From assembly GCF_902804485.1 (NCBI RefSeq), contig NZ_CADCST010000047.1:31440-95439 (forward strand): a stretch of 64,000 nt of DNA. The letters are read 5' to 3'. The stretch's first letter is position 1; each line of letters opens with the position of its first letter. The notes beneath the pieces are model-generated. The model made no database searches, had not been told where the DNA came from, and saw only the letters and a list, made by a program, of their open reading frames with translations. The position numbers and the translations under genes are program-made. This document shows positions 15,682 through 25,093 of this stretch, piece after piece. This stretch comes from Flavobacterium collinsii. Lineage in GTDB: Bacteria; Bacteroidota; Bacteroidia; Flavobacteriales; Flavobacteriaceae.

Positions 15682-15732
15682 TTTTTGAAAAAACATATTG
15701 CTTAAAGCCTATGTCTAAAAAAATAACTGCAA

Positions 15733-15945
15733 CAAGCATTGGACTTTAGGCTTTACGGAAAGCGTACAGCCTAAAGCTTAAAGTTAAAAGCCTAAAGCTA
15801 AAAAAAACAAACCGCGATAAGAATGGCTGCAGGCTTTAAAGGAAAGCGTACAGCTTAAAGCCTAAAGCTAAAAAAAACAAACCGCGATAAGCATTGGGCT
15901 GCAGGCTTTAAAGGAAAGCCTAAAGCTTAAAGCCTAAAGCAAAAA
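15733..15945. repeat. Longer tandem repeat built from inverted heptamers
   Basis: Two and a half units of about 67-86 bp (starting near 15733, 15819 and 15886), each with AGCATTGG or AGAATGG, GGCTTTA, GGAAAGCGTACAG and then GCCTAAAGC-type words that are reverse complements of the array at 15598. The last unit ends 3 bp before the start codon at 15949. No promoter consensus was seen inside. Confidence 0.85.
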
Positions 15946-15948
15946 AAA

Positions 15949-16971
15949 ATGGAAATAGGAATTGACAGTTTCGCTTCGGCGATGTACGGAAACCACAATA
16001 CGCTAAACAGTGTTGATGCAATGGAACAATTACTCCAAAGAATCGAGCTGGCAGATCAGGCCGGGCTTGACGTTTTTGGAATTGGTGAACATCATAAAAA
16101 AGAGTTTTTAGATTCGGCTACCGCAGTAATTTTAAGTGCTGCCGCGGCGCGAACAAAACGCATTCGATTGTCAAGTGCTGTTTCGGTTTTAAGTGCTGCC
16201 GATCCGGTAAGAGTCTATCAAAGTTTTGCAACCCTTGACTTAATTTCAAAAGGAAGAGCCGAAATTGTAGTAGGCCGCGGATCTTCAATCGAAGCTTACC
16301 CTCTTTTCGGATTTAATCTGAATGACTATGATGAGCTTTTTAAAGAAAAATTAGAGCTCTTACTTCAAATCAGAGACAATGAATTTGTAACCTGGTCGGG
16401 GAAATTTCGTCCCGCTTTGAATAATCTTCCGGTTTATCCGAGGGCTTTACAGGAAAAACTACCGGTTTGGTTGGGCGTTGGCGGAACTCCTGAATCTTTT
16501 ATAAGAGCAGGATCCTTAGGTTTGCCTTTAATGGTAGCCGTCATTGGAGGTCAGACACATCGTTTCCGTCCGTTAGTAGATTTGTATCGTGAAGCAGGAA
16601 AAGCAGCCGGTTACCAGCCCGAAGAACTTCAGGTAGGCCTACATTCACCTGGGTTTGCAGCAAGCACTACCGCAAAAGCCATCGAAGAATATTATCCGGG
16701 TTATGCTGAACTTTGGACAAAATTAGGCTTAGAACGCGGCTGGCCACCAGTTACCAGAGCCAAATTTAACGGTTTAATTGACGATCTGGGTGTTCTGGTT
16801 GTAGGTGATCCTGAACGCATTGCCGATAAAATCTTACGACACAGTGAATCTCTTGGCGGAATTTCAAGATTTACATTTCAAATGGACAATGCAGGCCTGA
16901 CCCATACACAGCTAATGAATGCAATAGAACTTATTGGCACAAAAGTGATTCCACTCGTTCAAAAAGGGTAA
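15949..16971 (+). CDS. Luciferase-like (LLM class) flavin-dependent oxidoreductase
   Basis: 340 aa, bacterial-luciferase TIM-barrel family. AGLDVFGIGEHHKKEF near residue 40, RIRLSSAVSVLSAADPVRVYQ and GRAEIVVGRGSSIEAYPLFG are typical of the FMN-dependent alkanal-monooxygenase-like group. Substrate unknown. Its start codon directly abuts a repeat tract, and its 3' end is partly duplicated after the stop codon. Confidence 0.9.
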   Translation: MEIGIDSFASAMYGNHNTLNSVDAMEQLLQRIELADQAGLDVFGIGEHHKKEFLDSATAVILSAAAARTKRIRLSSAVSVLSAADPVRVYQSFATLDLISKGRAEIVVGRGSSIEAYPLFGFNLNDYDELFKEKLELLLQIRDNEFVTWSGKFRPALNNLPVYPRALQEKLPVWLGVGGTPESFIRAGSLGLPLMVAVIGGQTHRFRPLVDLYREAGKAAGYQPEELQVGLHSPGFAASTTAKAIEEYYPGYAELWTKLGLERGWPPVTRAKFNGLIDDLGVLVVGDPERIADKILRHSESLGGISRFTFQMDNAGLTHTQLMNAIELIGTKVIPLVQKG

Positions 16972-17012
16972 TTATTTGGTACAAAAGAGATTCAGCTCGT
17001 TCAAAAAAGGGG
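16931..17012. repeat. Imperfect tandem duplication of the 3' end of the LLM gene
   Basis: The last 38 coding bases (16931-16968) recur with a few changes at 16972-17012, just after the stop. Words shared include CAAAAG, GATTC and CTCGTTCAAAAA. Non-coding second copy. Confidence 0.8.
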
Positions 17013-17153
17013 ATTCACACAAAATGTTGTGGGGTTGATAGAAGTTATTCCTTTTATTAACAATTTCAGCTCTTCATTTAAGAGATCATTTTATTACAGC
17101 TGATTTTACAATTAGTGTTCTCTTTCGGTATAAATATTTGAAATGTTTAAAAA

Positions 17154-17407
17154 GGGCTGAAAGCCCAGAAGCATAAAAATAGTGCAACGCACTATAACTT
17201 AAGATAATGAATCATATTGCCCTGAAGGGACTTAAGCAGTTATAAATAAAGCATAAGATCTTGGCTAAAAGTTGCTAACTTTAGGAAATGTCATAAAATA
17301 AGATATGTGCTTTTTGGGTTATGCTTTCGCCCTTACAGGGCTTAAAGAAGTGCTCACCAGTATTCATGGCACTTTGTGCCATGTTACTGCTAAGGCTCTT
17401 TCAGAGC
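17154..17407. repeat. REP/BIME-like cluster of mini-hairpins
   Basis: Six short hairpins with about 5-bp stems and 3-nt loops: GGGCT-GAA-AGCCC (17154), AGTGC-AAC-GCACT (17181), a CCCTGAAGGG near 17220, CCCTTACAGGG near 17332, GGCAC-TTT-GTGCC (17368) and GCTCT-TTC-AGAGC (17395). The same set occurs at 53634-53898. No gene is seen in 16972-17576. Confidence 0.85.
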
Positions 17408-17483
17408 AACAGATTCCAAATACTTGTCTCTTACGGAGTAAGCTGTAAATTATTATTGCAATTAAGAAATTTTAGGAAAATGT

Positions 17484-17517
17484 TAAAAAACCCGACAGGT
17501 TAAAAACCTGTCGGGTT
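17484..17517 (-). terminator. Rho-independent terminator of the siderophore receptor gene
   Basis: 13-bp perfect stem AACCCGACAGGTT with a 3-nt loop, followed by six T on the minus strand. It lies 60 bp beyond the receptor stop codon. Confidence 0.85.
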
Positions 17518-17576
17518 ACTTTTAAACACCCAGCCCCTTAGCATCTCAGAACCTAAGCGCCTTAGTACCTAAAAAA

Positions 17577-19967
17577 TCAGAACTTATACGTTACCCCCAC
17601 TCTAAAGTTTCTTGGTGCTTCTGTTTGCCAATAGTAAGCAGAAAGCCATTCATAGTAAGATCCACTGTACAGGTATTTGTCCAGAATATTAAACACATTT
17701 GCTGTAACCTTAAACTTCCCGGTTTCATAAGATAAACCTCCATCCAGTTTAAAATAGTTGGGTAAGCTTATACCTCCTACACTCCAACTGTCCGTTTGAC
17801 GGCCTGCAAGATAAGTCCCTCCTATAGAAGCCCCCAGTCCTTTTAACTTTCCGCTTTGAATGCTGTAGTTCAACCACGCATTTGCACTATGTTTAGCAAA
17901 TCCCGGTACAACTGAACCCACCGTTATTTTTGGAATAACCGAACTTGTTACTATAGATTCTGTAAAAGCATAATTAGCAACAAGATTAAGTCCGTCTAAT
18001 AACCTTCCTCTAATGTCAAATTCAATACCCTCCGCTCTTTTTTCTCCTAAAACAATTTTATAAATATCATTTGGTCCGTTCGTTGGATCGGCAGCAAGTT
18101 CATTCTGTTTTACGATTCTATAAGCTGCTAATGTAGTACTCCACGATCCGTCAAACCAATCTTTCTTAATTCCAAATTCCACATTATTTCCAGTTATCGG
18201 TTTTACCTGATCACCATTTTTAATAATTCCGGACTGCGGTATAAATGCCTGATCGTACAAACCATAAAGAGCTAAATTATCGGTCACAGAATAACTAAAT
18301 CCTACACGTGGTGTAATATGACTATCAGATTCAATTGTTCCCCAACTGTTTTGGCTAATCCAAGTATATCGTGCTGCAAGAGTCAATCTCAATTTATTCT
18401 CAAAGAAACCAAGTTCATCCTGAATATAACCTGCTGCGTATTCTTGTGTTAATTTACCACCAGCTCTGACTGAAAGCGGTGTTGTACGATTGAAAACGGG
18501 AAAACCGTTAGAAGGCGTCCCGTAATTTGGACTGTAAACATTAAATGGATTTGCAGCTGTATCAAGATCATGAGACTGTCCCCAATCTGCCATATAATCT
18601 TTACTTCCTAAATCTACACCGCCTAATAGTTTATGCGTAACTTTTCCGGTCGTAAACTTTCCGTTTACGAATATCTGCCCCAAATACATATTACTTTCTG
18701 CGTCCCAAATACCCACATTTCTGATAATGTTGCCTTTACCAAGAGTATTTTCACTTGAACCAATTTTGCTTGGCCATGAACTGTATCCTTGCTGAATGTA
18801 CTTGAAGTAAGAAGTTTGTGCTGTCAGTTTCCAATTATCATCAAACTTATGCTCAAACATAAAGTAGCCGTTATGGTCTTGAATATTAGTATCCGGAATA
18901 CCAGGCTGTGTCAAAGTAAATCCAACCGGTAAAGTGGCATATCCATCAGATTTAGGTCCAAACACATAATAAGAACCTACTTCAGTCATGTTGGCATATT
19001 GAAAATTATACTCCGCCGTAATTTTCGTTTTATCATCAATCTGATACGTAAGCACGGGGGCAATTACATAACGGTTGTTGCGTTCAAATGCACGATGCGC
19101 ACCTCTGTTTTGGGCAGCAGCATTAAAACGATACAATAGCTTTCCTTTTTTATCCAGTTTCCCATCAAGATCGATACTCGCTCTGTAAAAATCATAGCTT
19201 CCCGCCATTACACTGGCTTCTCCTTTTGTAATTCCGGTTGGTTTTTTAGTCACTACGTTATACAAACCACTTGGATCACCAACGGAAAGCATAAATCCTG
19301 CAGGTCCTTTCACAAACTCAATATGATCTACAAAACTCATGTCTTCAGTAAGCGGTCCCCAGGAAGAAGAAACTACGTTGAAACCATTACGGAACGCCTG
19401 AACCTGTGAACCACGCATTTTTATATTGGTATACAAATCTCCCCAGTGCTCAGAACGTATTGCCCCACTCACATTTCGAATTACTCCGTCACTCATACTT
19501 ACAATCTGTTGATCTTTTAATGTCTGACCACTCACAATCTGAATATTTTGTGGAATTTCCAATACAGGTGTTTGAAGACGTAAGGATAAAGAAGGCTTGT
19601 CTTGCTTGTATTTGTTTTTAGTAATTACAACTTCGTCCAAATCTTCCTGGCTCTCCGAAAGCATGAAGTTTTTAGTTGTCGTTTGCTTTGATGTCACTGT
19701 AATTCTGTCTTCAACCGGACGAATTCCAACTGCACTAATGCTGATAGTATAACTGGCAGGTTTAATATTTTTAATTTCGTACTGTCCGTGTTCGTTCGTA
19801 ATAGCACTGTACCTTGTTCCTCTAAGAGCAACAAAAACATTTTCTGCCGGCACATTTCCGGTTAAGGAAACTCTTCCGATTACTTTTCCGTGTTCCTGCC
19901 CCATCATCACTAATGAGTTTAGGAAAATCAGAAAAAATAAAACTTTTTTTATTCTCATGGTATTCAT
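17577..19967 (-). CDS. TonB-dependent siderophore receptor
   Basis: 796 aa. Signal peptide (about 1-24), carboxypeptidase-regulatory-like domain (about 28-110), then a plug with EIPQNIQIVSGQTLKDQQ and EFVKGPAGFMLSVGDPSGLYNVVTKKP, the signature of FhuE/FpvA-type siderophore receptors, and a 22-strand barrel ending NFRVGVTYKF. It would import a ferric siderophore across the outer membrane using TonB. A Fur-like palindrome lies 64 bp upstream. No siderophore synthesis gene is nearby. The start could also be the ATG three codons on. Confidence 0.93.
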   Translation of the reverse strand: MNTMRIKKVLFFLIFLNSLVMMGQEHGKVIGRVSLTGNVPAENVFVALRGTRYSAITNEHGQYEIKNIKPASYTISISAVGIRPVEDRITVTSKQTTTKNFMLSESQEDLDEVVITKNKYKQDKPSLSLRLQTPVLEIPQNIQIVSGQTLKDQQIVSMSDGVIRNVSGAIRSEHWGDLYTNIKMRGSQVQAFRNGFNVVSSSWGPLTEDMSFVDHIEFVKGPAGFMLSVGDPSGLYNVVTKKPTGITKGEASVMAGSYDFYRASIDLDGKLDKKGKLLYRFNAAAQNRGAHRAFERNNRYVIAPVLTYQIDDKTKITAEYNFQYANMTEVGSYYVFGPKSDGYATLPVGFTLTQPGIPDTNIQDHNGYFMFEHKFDDNWKLTAQTSYFKYIQQGYSSWPSKIGSSENTLGKGNIIRNVGIWDAESNMYLGQIFVNGKFTTGKVTHKLLGGVDLGSKDYMADWGQSHDLDTAANPFNVYSPNYGTPSNGFPVFNRTTPLSVRAGGKLTQEYAAGYIQDELGFFENKLRLTLAARYTWISQNSWGTIESDSHITPRVGFSYSVTDNLALYGLYDQAFIPQSGIIKNGDQVKPITGNNVEFGIKKDWFDGSWSTTLAAYRIVKQNELAADPTNGPNDIYKIVLGEKRAEGIEFDIRGRLLDGLNLVANYAFTESIVTSSVIPKITVGSVVPGFAKHSANAWLNYSIQSGKLKGLGASIGGTYLAGRQTDSWSVGGISLPNYFKLDGGLSYETGKFKVTANVFNILDKYLYSGSYYEWLSAYYWQTEAPRNFRVGVTYKF

Positions 19968-20030
19968 TATTATTTTTTATTGGTTTTTATTTCGCTGGCA
20001 AAAGTAATTGCTAAAACATTTTTTTGCAAA

Positions 20031-20053
20031 TTATTTTTAATTATTCTAAATAA
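20031..20053 (-). promoter_or_regulatory. Fur-like operator before the siderophore receptor
   Basis: TTATTTTTAAT-TATTCTAAATAA, a 23-bp near-palindrome (two mismatches to the symmetric form TTATTTAGAAT-n). AT-rich Fur boxes of this type are expected before iron-uptake genes. Direct evidence is only the symmetry and the position. Confidence 0.5.
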
Positions 20054-20169
20054 ATATAATTCAAAATGAAATCACTGAATAAAATGCCAAGACTTATTAT
20101 TTTGAATTATAAATCCGTCATTAGTAAATAACTCTGCTTATCTTTAAGGACAAAAACACCATCTTCATT

Positions 20170-21450
20170 ATGAATCACACAAACACACTCAAAAAAGTAG
20201 CTATTGTGGGATACAACCGTATTCCGTTTGCAAGAGCTAATACCGCCTACACCGAAGTTGGAAATCAACAAATGATGACCGCCGCTCTCGATGGTCTTGT
20301 GACCCAATACAATCTGAAAGGAAAATTAATTGGTGAAGTTGCCGGAGGGGCCGTAATCAAACATACTTACGACAATAATCTAATGAGGGAATGTGTCCTG
20401 CAAACAACACTCGATCCCGCTACTCCTGCCTGCGATTTGCAACAGGCTTGTGATACCGGAATCGAAAGTGCTATTTATATCGCCAACAAAATTGCATTGG
20501 GACAAATTGAATGCGGAATTGCCGGAGGTGTTGATTCTATAAGTGATATTCCGATGGCGGTGAGCGACAAACTTCGAAGAATTCTACTCCATGTCAGAAA
20601 TGCAAAATCAATTACTGAAAAAATAAAGTTCTTTTTAAAAATTCGACCTGGAGATTTGGCTCCGCTGGTTCCTAAGAATGAAGAAGTTCAAACCGGACTT
20701 TCAATGGGAGGTCACACCGAAATCACTGCCAAACATTACAAAATCTCTCGTGAAGATCAGGACAACTTTGCACTTAAAAGTCATCTCAATATGGCGAAAG
20801 CCTATGATGACGGCTTTTTTGACGATATGATTACTCCCTTCAACGGACTTGACCGGGACAATAATTTAAGAAAAGACAGCACGCTGGAAAAATTGGCCAG
20901 GCTAAAACCAGCCTTCGACAAAATCAATGGAACCTTAACCGCAGGAAATTCAACTCCACTAACGGATGGCGCTTCCTGCGTTCTTTTAGCCAGTGAAGAA
21001 TGGGCCAAAGAACAGGGACTTCCAATTTTAGCCTACATCACTTTTGCAGAAATTGCTGCTATTGAATATGTCAAAAATCAGCAAAACCTTTTGCTCGCTC
21101 CTTTGTTTGCGGTCAGCAATATGCTCGACAAAGCAGGTTTAACTTTACAGGACTTTGATTATTATGAAATTCACGAAGCTTTTGCCGCGCAGGTTTTAGC
21201 CACTTTGAAGATCTGGGAGAGTCCGGAACTGAGTACTCAAATAGGACTGTCTAAAACCCTCGGTGCTATTGACCGCGAAAAACTAAACGTGAAAGGAAGC
21301 AGTCTCGCAGCCGCACACCCCTTTGCTGCCACAGGAGGCCGTATCATTGGCGTGATGGCCAAATTATTAAATGAAAAAGGATCAGGACGCGGACTAATTT
21401 CTATTTGTGCCGCCGGAGGACAAGGCGTTACCATGATTATCGAAAAATAA
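20170..21450 (+). CDS. Thiolase (acetyl-CoA C-acyltransferase, FadI-like)
   Basis: 426 aa. Thiolase fold with catalytic C94 in DLQQACDTGIES, HEAFAAQVLA, the AHPFAATGGR loop and the C-terminal ICAAGGQG Cys motif. The reaction is thiolytic cleavage or condensation of acyl-CoA. Sequence style is nearer to the trifunctional-type FadI than to PhaA/AtoB. No FadJ/FadB partner or other beta-oxidation gene lies nearby, so its pathway role is open. Divergent from the siderophore receptor. Confidence 0.92.
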   Translation: MNHTNTLKKVAIVGYNRIPFARANTAYTEVGNQQMMTAALDGLVTQYNLKGKLIGEVAGGAVIKHTYDNNLMRECVLQTTLDPATPACDLQQACDTGIESAIYIANKIALGQIECGIAGGVDSISDIPMAVSDKLRRILLHVRNAKSITEKIKFFLKIRPGDLAPLVPKNEEVQTGLSMGGHTEITAKHYKISREDQDNFALKSHLNMAKAYDDGFFDDMITPFNGLDRDNNLRKDSTLEKLARLKPAFDKINGTLTAGNSTPLTDGASCVLLASEEWAKEQGLPILAYITFAEIAAIEYVKNQQNLLLAPLFAVSNMLDKAGLTLQDFDYYEIHEAFAAQVLATLKIWESPELSTQIGLSKTLGAIDREKLNVKGSSLAAAHPFAATGGRIIGVMAKLLNEKGSGRGLISICAAGGQGVTMIIEK

Positions 21451-21561
21451 AAAAGACAAACCAATTGAAATAGAAATAAAAGAATTAAAACTGTAACATT
21501 AGCAAAAAAAAAGTCTCTATAGTATAAAAAGCCGTTAACAAATTAACCCAAACATTTTTAT

Positions 21562-22662
21562 ATGAGAACCTTAAAACTTGTTACCTTACTTATTTTCATT
21601 CTTTTTTCGTTTTCGAAAATAAACGCGCAGTCCATTCAAAATGACAGTATAAAACTGGATTATACCAAAATCTATTCTCTTGCTTTGGATGGAAATCCAA
21701 AATTGGCATTGCCTCTACTAGACACCGATCCAACCAAAAAAATAGCAGAAAAGGATTTAAAATTCAAAACCAACTTTGAAAACCGCTTTAAGTTTGAAGA
21801 GGACAAAAGTGATTTTCTGGAAACCAGAAAATCAAAAATAGATCAACTGTTAAAAATTTACAGAGATTACTGGCGCTTCTCTTTCTCGAACAAGGAAAAG
21901 AAAACAGATTCACTGATCCTAAAAAACGTTTCTAATTTTCTTAAAACGAATTTTCCTGCTGCCAAAAACTTACCGCTAAATGAAGACAGCATTAATGTTT
22001 ACCAAAAAAAGTATATCGCCAGTCTAGGCTATCATACTACAGGATTTGGAAAAACCGGAGGCTTGTATGATTTATTGGTTTGGAAAACAGAGAAAGACAC
22101 CATTTATAAAGTCAATTATGACGGAAAAGAAACACCAATCAAAATCTTTTTTATGGATGATTTCGTAACGTTGGGCTGGAGCGAATACGCCACTTTAGGG
22201 CGTTACTATCCTGCAGGTTGGGCAACTAAAGAAGCTTTGTTTTGTGTAAAAAAGGCTTATGACTTAAAATCGGAAAATTTCAGAGTGAGCTACATTGGTC
22301 ACGAAGGCAGACACTTTGCCGATTACAAATTGTTTCCGAAATTAAAAGGAGTTGGTTCTGCCGATTTGGAATACAGAGGTAAATTAACCGAGTTGTCCCT
22401 TTACTCTGAAGAAGGCCTGATGAAACGAGTACAGTTTTTTATTAATACCGGAAACTATGATAGCGATAACGGCCATTCCATAGCAGCCTATTGTGTGATA
22501 AGAGATTTATCCCGAGTTTTATTCCAAAACGACTTCGAAAAAGATATCAATAAATGGAAAGCAATTCCGGTAGGTAAAATAAATGAAGCTGCAGCTAAAC
22601 TTCTTGCTGAAAATACAAAGGCACTGGAGAAAATTCTAAATGTTGAAAAATTCATCAAATAA
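21562..22662 (+). CDS. Secreted protein with HExxH zincin-like motif
   Basis: 366 aa. Clear signal peptide ending NAQ (about 1-23), so periplasmic or secreted. The second half carries IGHEGRHFADYK (H247-E248-x-x-H251), followed by ADLEYRGKLTEL with Glu at 270 and 277, the spacing expected for a third zinc ligand of a gluzincin. The N-terminal half is Lys-rich and unrecognised. Predicted metallopeptidase of unknown family; the motif is seen, the activity is inference. Single gene. Confidence 0.7.
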   Translation: MRTLKLVTLLIFILFSFSKINAQSIQNDSIKLDYTKIYSLALDGNPKLALPLLDTDPTKKIAEKDLKFKTNFENRFKFEEDKSDFLETRKSKIDQLLKIYRDYWRFSFSNKEKKTDSLILKNVSNFLKTNFPAAKNLPLNEDSINVYQKKYIASLGYHTTGFGKTGGLYDLLVWKTEKDTIYKVNYDGKETPIKIFFMDDFVTLGWSEYATLGRYYPAGWATKEALFCVKKAYDLKSENFRVSYIGHEGRHFADYKLFPKLKGVGSADLEYRGKLTELSLYSEEGLMKRVQFFINTGNYDSDNGHSIAAYCVIRDLSRVLFQNDFEKDINKWKAIPVGKINEAAAKLLAENTKALEKILNVEKFIK

Positions 22663-22838
22663 GACTTAGCTGAAAAAACTTATGCTTTCCTAAATCATAA
22701 TTTTAGAGCCGCGTTCTGCTCTTTCTAATCTCGCCAAGGTGCAAAATCGCAAAGTTTTTTTTAATGAAAAATCAATTAAAAAAATCTGCAGCCCGAGCGA
22801 TAACGAATTGACAAAGCAAATCAACTTGAAAAACATTT

Positions 22839-22971
22839 AACACATAGAAACAAAGATCTTAAACGCAATAAAAAGTGTCGAAAAGAAATACATTTCTTTC
22901 GCATAGCGGTATGCGGTTTATTTTAAGTGAAATGCCTTTTACAAGCATTTTGAGCTATGTTTCTATGTGTT
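22839..22971 (-). repeat. Dispersed AACACATAG element, copy A (inverted)
   Basis: About 133 bp with inverted ends (AACACATAGAAACAAAG / CTATGTTTCTATGTGTT). Its reverse complement aligns with the copies near 34 kb, including GGCATTTCACTT and GCTATGCGAAAGAAATG. It lies in the 500-bp gap before sdhA, in which no gene is seen. Confidence 0.9.
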
Positions 22972-23165
22972 AAAATACAATTGCAGCTAACGGATCAATC
23001 TAACATCCGTTCTCAAGTATTAATTCTTATTTTGAATTACAATAAACAGTTCAAATAATAGCGTTTTCTTTACAAAAAACCATTTTTTTATAGTAAATTA
23101 GGCCTTCTAAAAATTTAAGTCACTTATAGAATTGGTGTATAAATTCATTTTAAACTAAAATAAAA

Positions 23166-25076
23166 ATGATTGACTCAAAAATACCCGAAGGCCCACTAGC
23201 CGATAAATGGAACAATTACAAAGCAAAAGCGAAACTCGTAAATCCCGCCAACAGAAAAAAACTAAACGTTATTGTGGTCGGAACCGGTCTTGCGGGTGCT
23301 TCCTGCGCAGCATCTCTGGCTGAACAAGGTTATAATATCCAATCCTTTTGCTTTCAGGATTCTGCCAGACGTGCCCATTCTGTTGCAGCACAAGGAGGTG
23401 TTAATGCTGCCAAAAACTACAAAAACGATGGTGACAGTACCTTCAGAATGTTCTATGATACCATCAAAGGCGGTGATTTCAGATCCCGTGAAGCCAATGT
23501 CTACCGCTTGGCCGAATGTTCTGCACATTTAATAGATCATGCCGTAGCACAAGGCGTTCCTTTTGCCAGAGAATATGCGGGTTACCTAAACAACCGCTCT
23601 TTTGGTGGCGTTCAGGTTTCAAGAACCTTTTATGCACGCGGACAAACCGGGCAGCAGCTTTTACTAGGTGCTTATCAGGGATTATTACGTCAGGTTTCCT
23701 TAGGAAAAGTAACGATGCATACCCGTCACGAGATGCTGGAATTAGTTGTTATTGATGGAAAAGCAAAAGGCATTATCGCCCGAAATCTGGAAACAGGAGC
23801 TTTGGAGCGTCATGTTGCCGATGCTGTTGTACTGGCTTCGGGAGGCTACGGAAAAGTATATTATCTTTCTACACTGGCAATGGGCTGTAATAGTTCGGCC
23901 ATTTGGAGAGCTCATAAAAAAGGTGCTTATATGGCGGGAGTAAGCTGGATTCAGTTTCATCCTACTTCACTTCCTCAACACGGAGCCAATCAGTCCAAAC
24001 TCACTTTAATGTCAGAATCTTTGCGGAACGACGGACGAATCTGGGTTCCGAAAAAGGCCGAAGACCAGCGAAATGCCAATACAATTCCCGAAGAAGAACG
24101 AGATTATTATCTGGAACGCCGATATCCCTCTTTTGGAAATCTTGCGCCCCGTGATATTTCCTCACGGGCTGCCAAAGAGCGAATTGATGCCGGACATGGT
24201 GTAGGCCCCATGAAAAATGCCATTTATTTGGATTTCTCAGATGCTATAAAAGCACAGGGAAAAGATAAAATTGAAGCCAAATACAGCAATCTATTTGCCA
24301 TGTATGAAAAAATTACCGGAATCAATGCTTACAAAGAACCCATGTTAATCTCCCCTGCTGCTCACTTTACGATGGGTGGACTTTGGGTAGATTATGAACT
24401 AATGACCAGTATTCCCGGATTATTTGCTTTGGGAGAAGCCAATTTTGCCGATCACGGTGCAAACAGACTGGGGGCTAATTCCTTGCTTCAGGCTTGTGTA
24501 GACGGTTATTTTATAGCTCCCTATACGATTCCTAATTATTTGGCTGGAGAATTAAATGCACCCAAAGCTACGATCAGCCATCCTGCTTTTGATGAAGCCG
24601 AAAAAGCAGTTCGAACTCAGCTGGATCATTTCTTAAACAGTAAAGGCACACTTTCTACCGATCACTTTCATAAAAAAATTGGAAGATTACTTTACGAAAA
24701 ATGCGGTCTTTCCAGAAGCAAGGAAAAACTCGAAGAGGCTCTTGAGGATATCAAAGCCTTAAAAACTTCTTTTGAAAAGGATTTACTGATTACCGGAGAT
24801 GATACTTTAAATAGTGAACTCGAAAAAGCCGGCCGAATTGCCGATTACATCGAGTTGGCCGAACTAATGTGTTACGATGCTTTACAAAGAGAAGAATCCT
24901 GTGGTGCCCACTTTCGGGAAGAATTTCAAACTGCCGATGGTGAAGCAGTTCGAAATGATACCGATTTCTGTTATGTCTCGGCCTGGGAATGGAAAGGTCC
25001 AGCGAAACAGCCCGAATTACATAAGGAACCTCTTGTATTTGAGTCGGTTGAACTTGCTGTAAGAAGTTATAAATAA
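23166..25076 (+). CDS. sdhA: Succinate dehydrogenase / fumarate reductase flavoprotein subunit
   Basis: 636 aa. FAD-binding GTGLAGAS at 39-46, the covalent-FAD His in [15 protein letters not shown] (H71), [10 protein letters not shown] active-site region, and the C-terminal HFREEF segment. Oxidises succinate or reduces fumarate, feeding electrons to SdhB. Length and sequence fit the Bacteroidota type that normally follows a five-helix cytochrome b gene (sdhC/frdC). No such gene lies upstream here, although sdhB follows after 17 bp. Confidence 0.95.
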   Translation: MIDSKIPEGPLADKWNNYKAKAKLVNPANRKKLNVIVVGTGLAGASCAASLAEQGYNIQSFCFQDSARRAHSVAAQGGVNAAKNYKNDGDSTFRMFYDTIKGGDFRSREANVYRLAECSAHLIDHAVAQGVPFAREYAGYLNNRSFGGVQVSRTFYARGQTGQQLLLGAYQGLLRQVSLGKVTMHTRHEMLELVVIDGKAKGIIARNLETGALERHVADAVVLASGGYGKVYYLSTLAMGCNSSAIWRAHKKGAYMAGVSWIQFHPTSLPQHGANQSKLTLMSESLRNDGRIWVPKKAEDQRNANTIPEEERDYYLERRYPSFGNLAPRDISSRAAKERIDAGHGVGPMKNAIYLDFSDAIKAQGKDKIEAKYSNLFAMYEKITGINAYKEPMLISPAAHFTMGGLWVDYELMTSIPGLFALGEANFADHGANRLGANSLLQACVDGYFIAPYTIPNYLAGELNAPKATISHPAFDEAEKAVRTQLDHFLNSKGTLSTDHFHKKIGRLLYEKCGLSRSKEKLEEALEDIKALKTSFEKDLLITGDDTLNSELEKAGRIADYIELAELMCYDALQREESCGAHFREEFQTADGEAVRNDTDFCYVSAWEWKGPAKQPELHKEPLVFESVELAVRSYK

Positions 25077-25093
25077 TCAAAAGTTAAAGCAAT

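Noticed and set aside
17321..17503. 60-codon frame in the mini-hairpin cluster
   Set aside because: Its codons are made of the repeated hairpins and the terminator; no protein-like signal.
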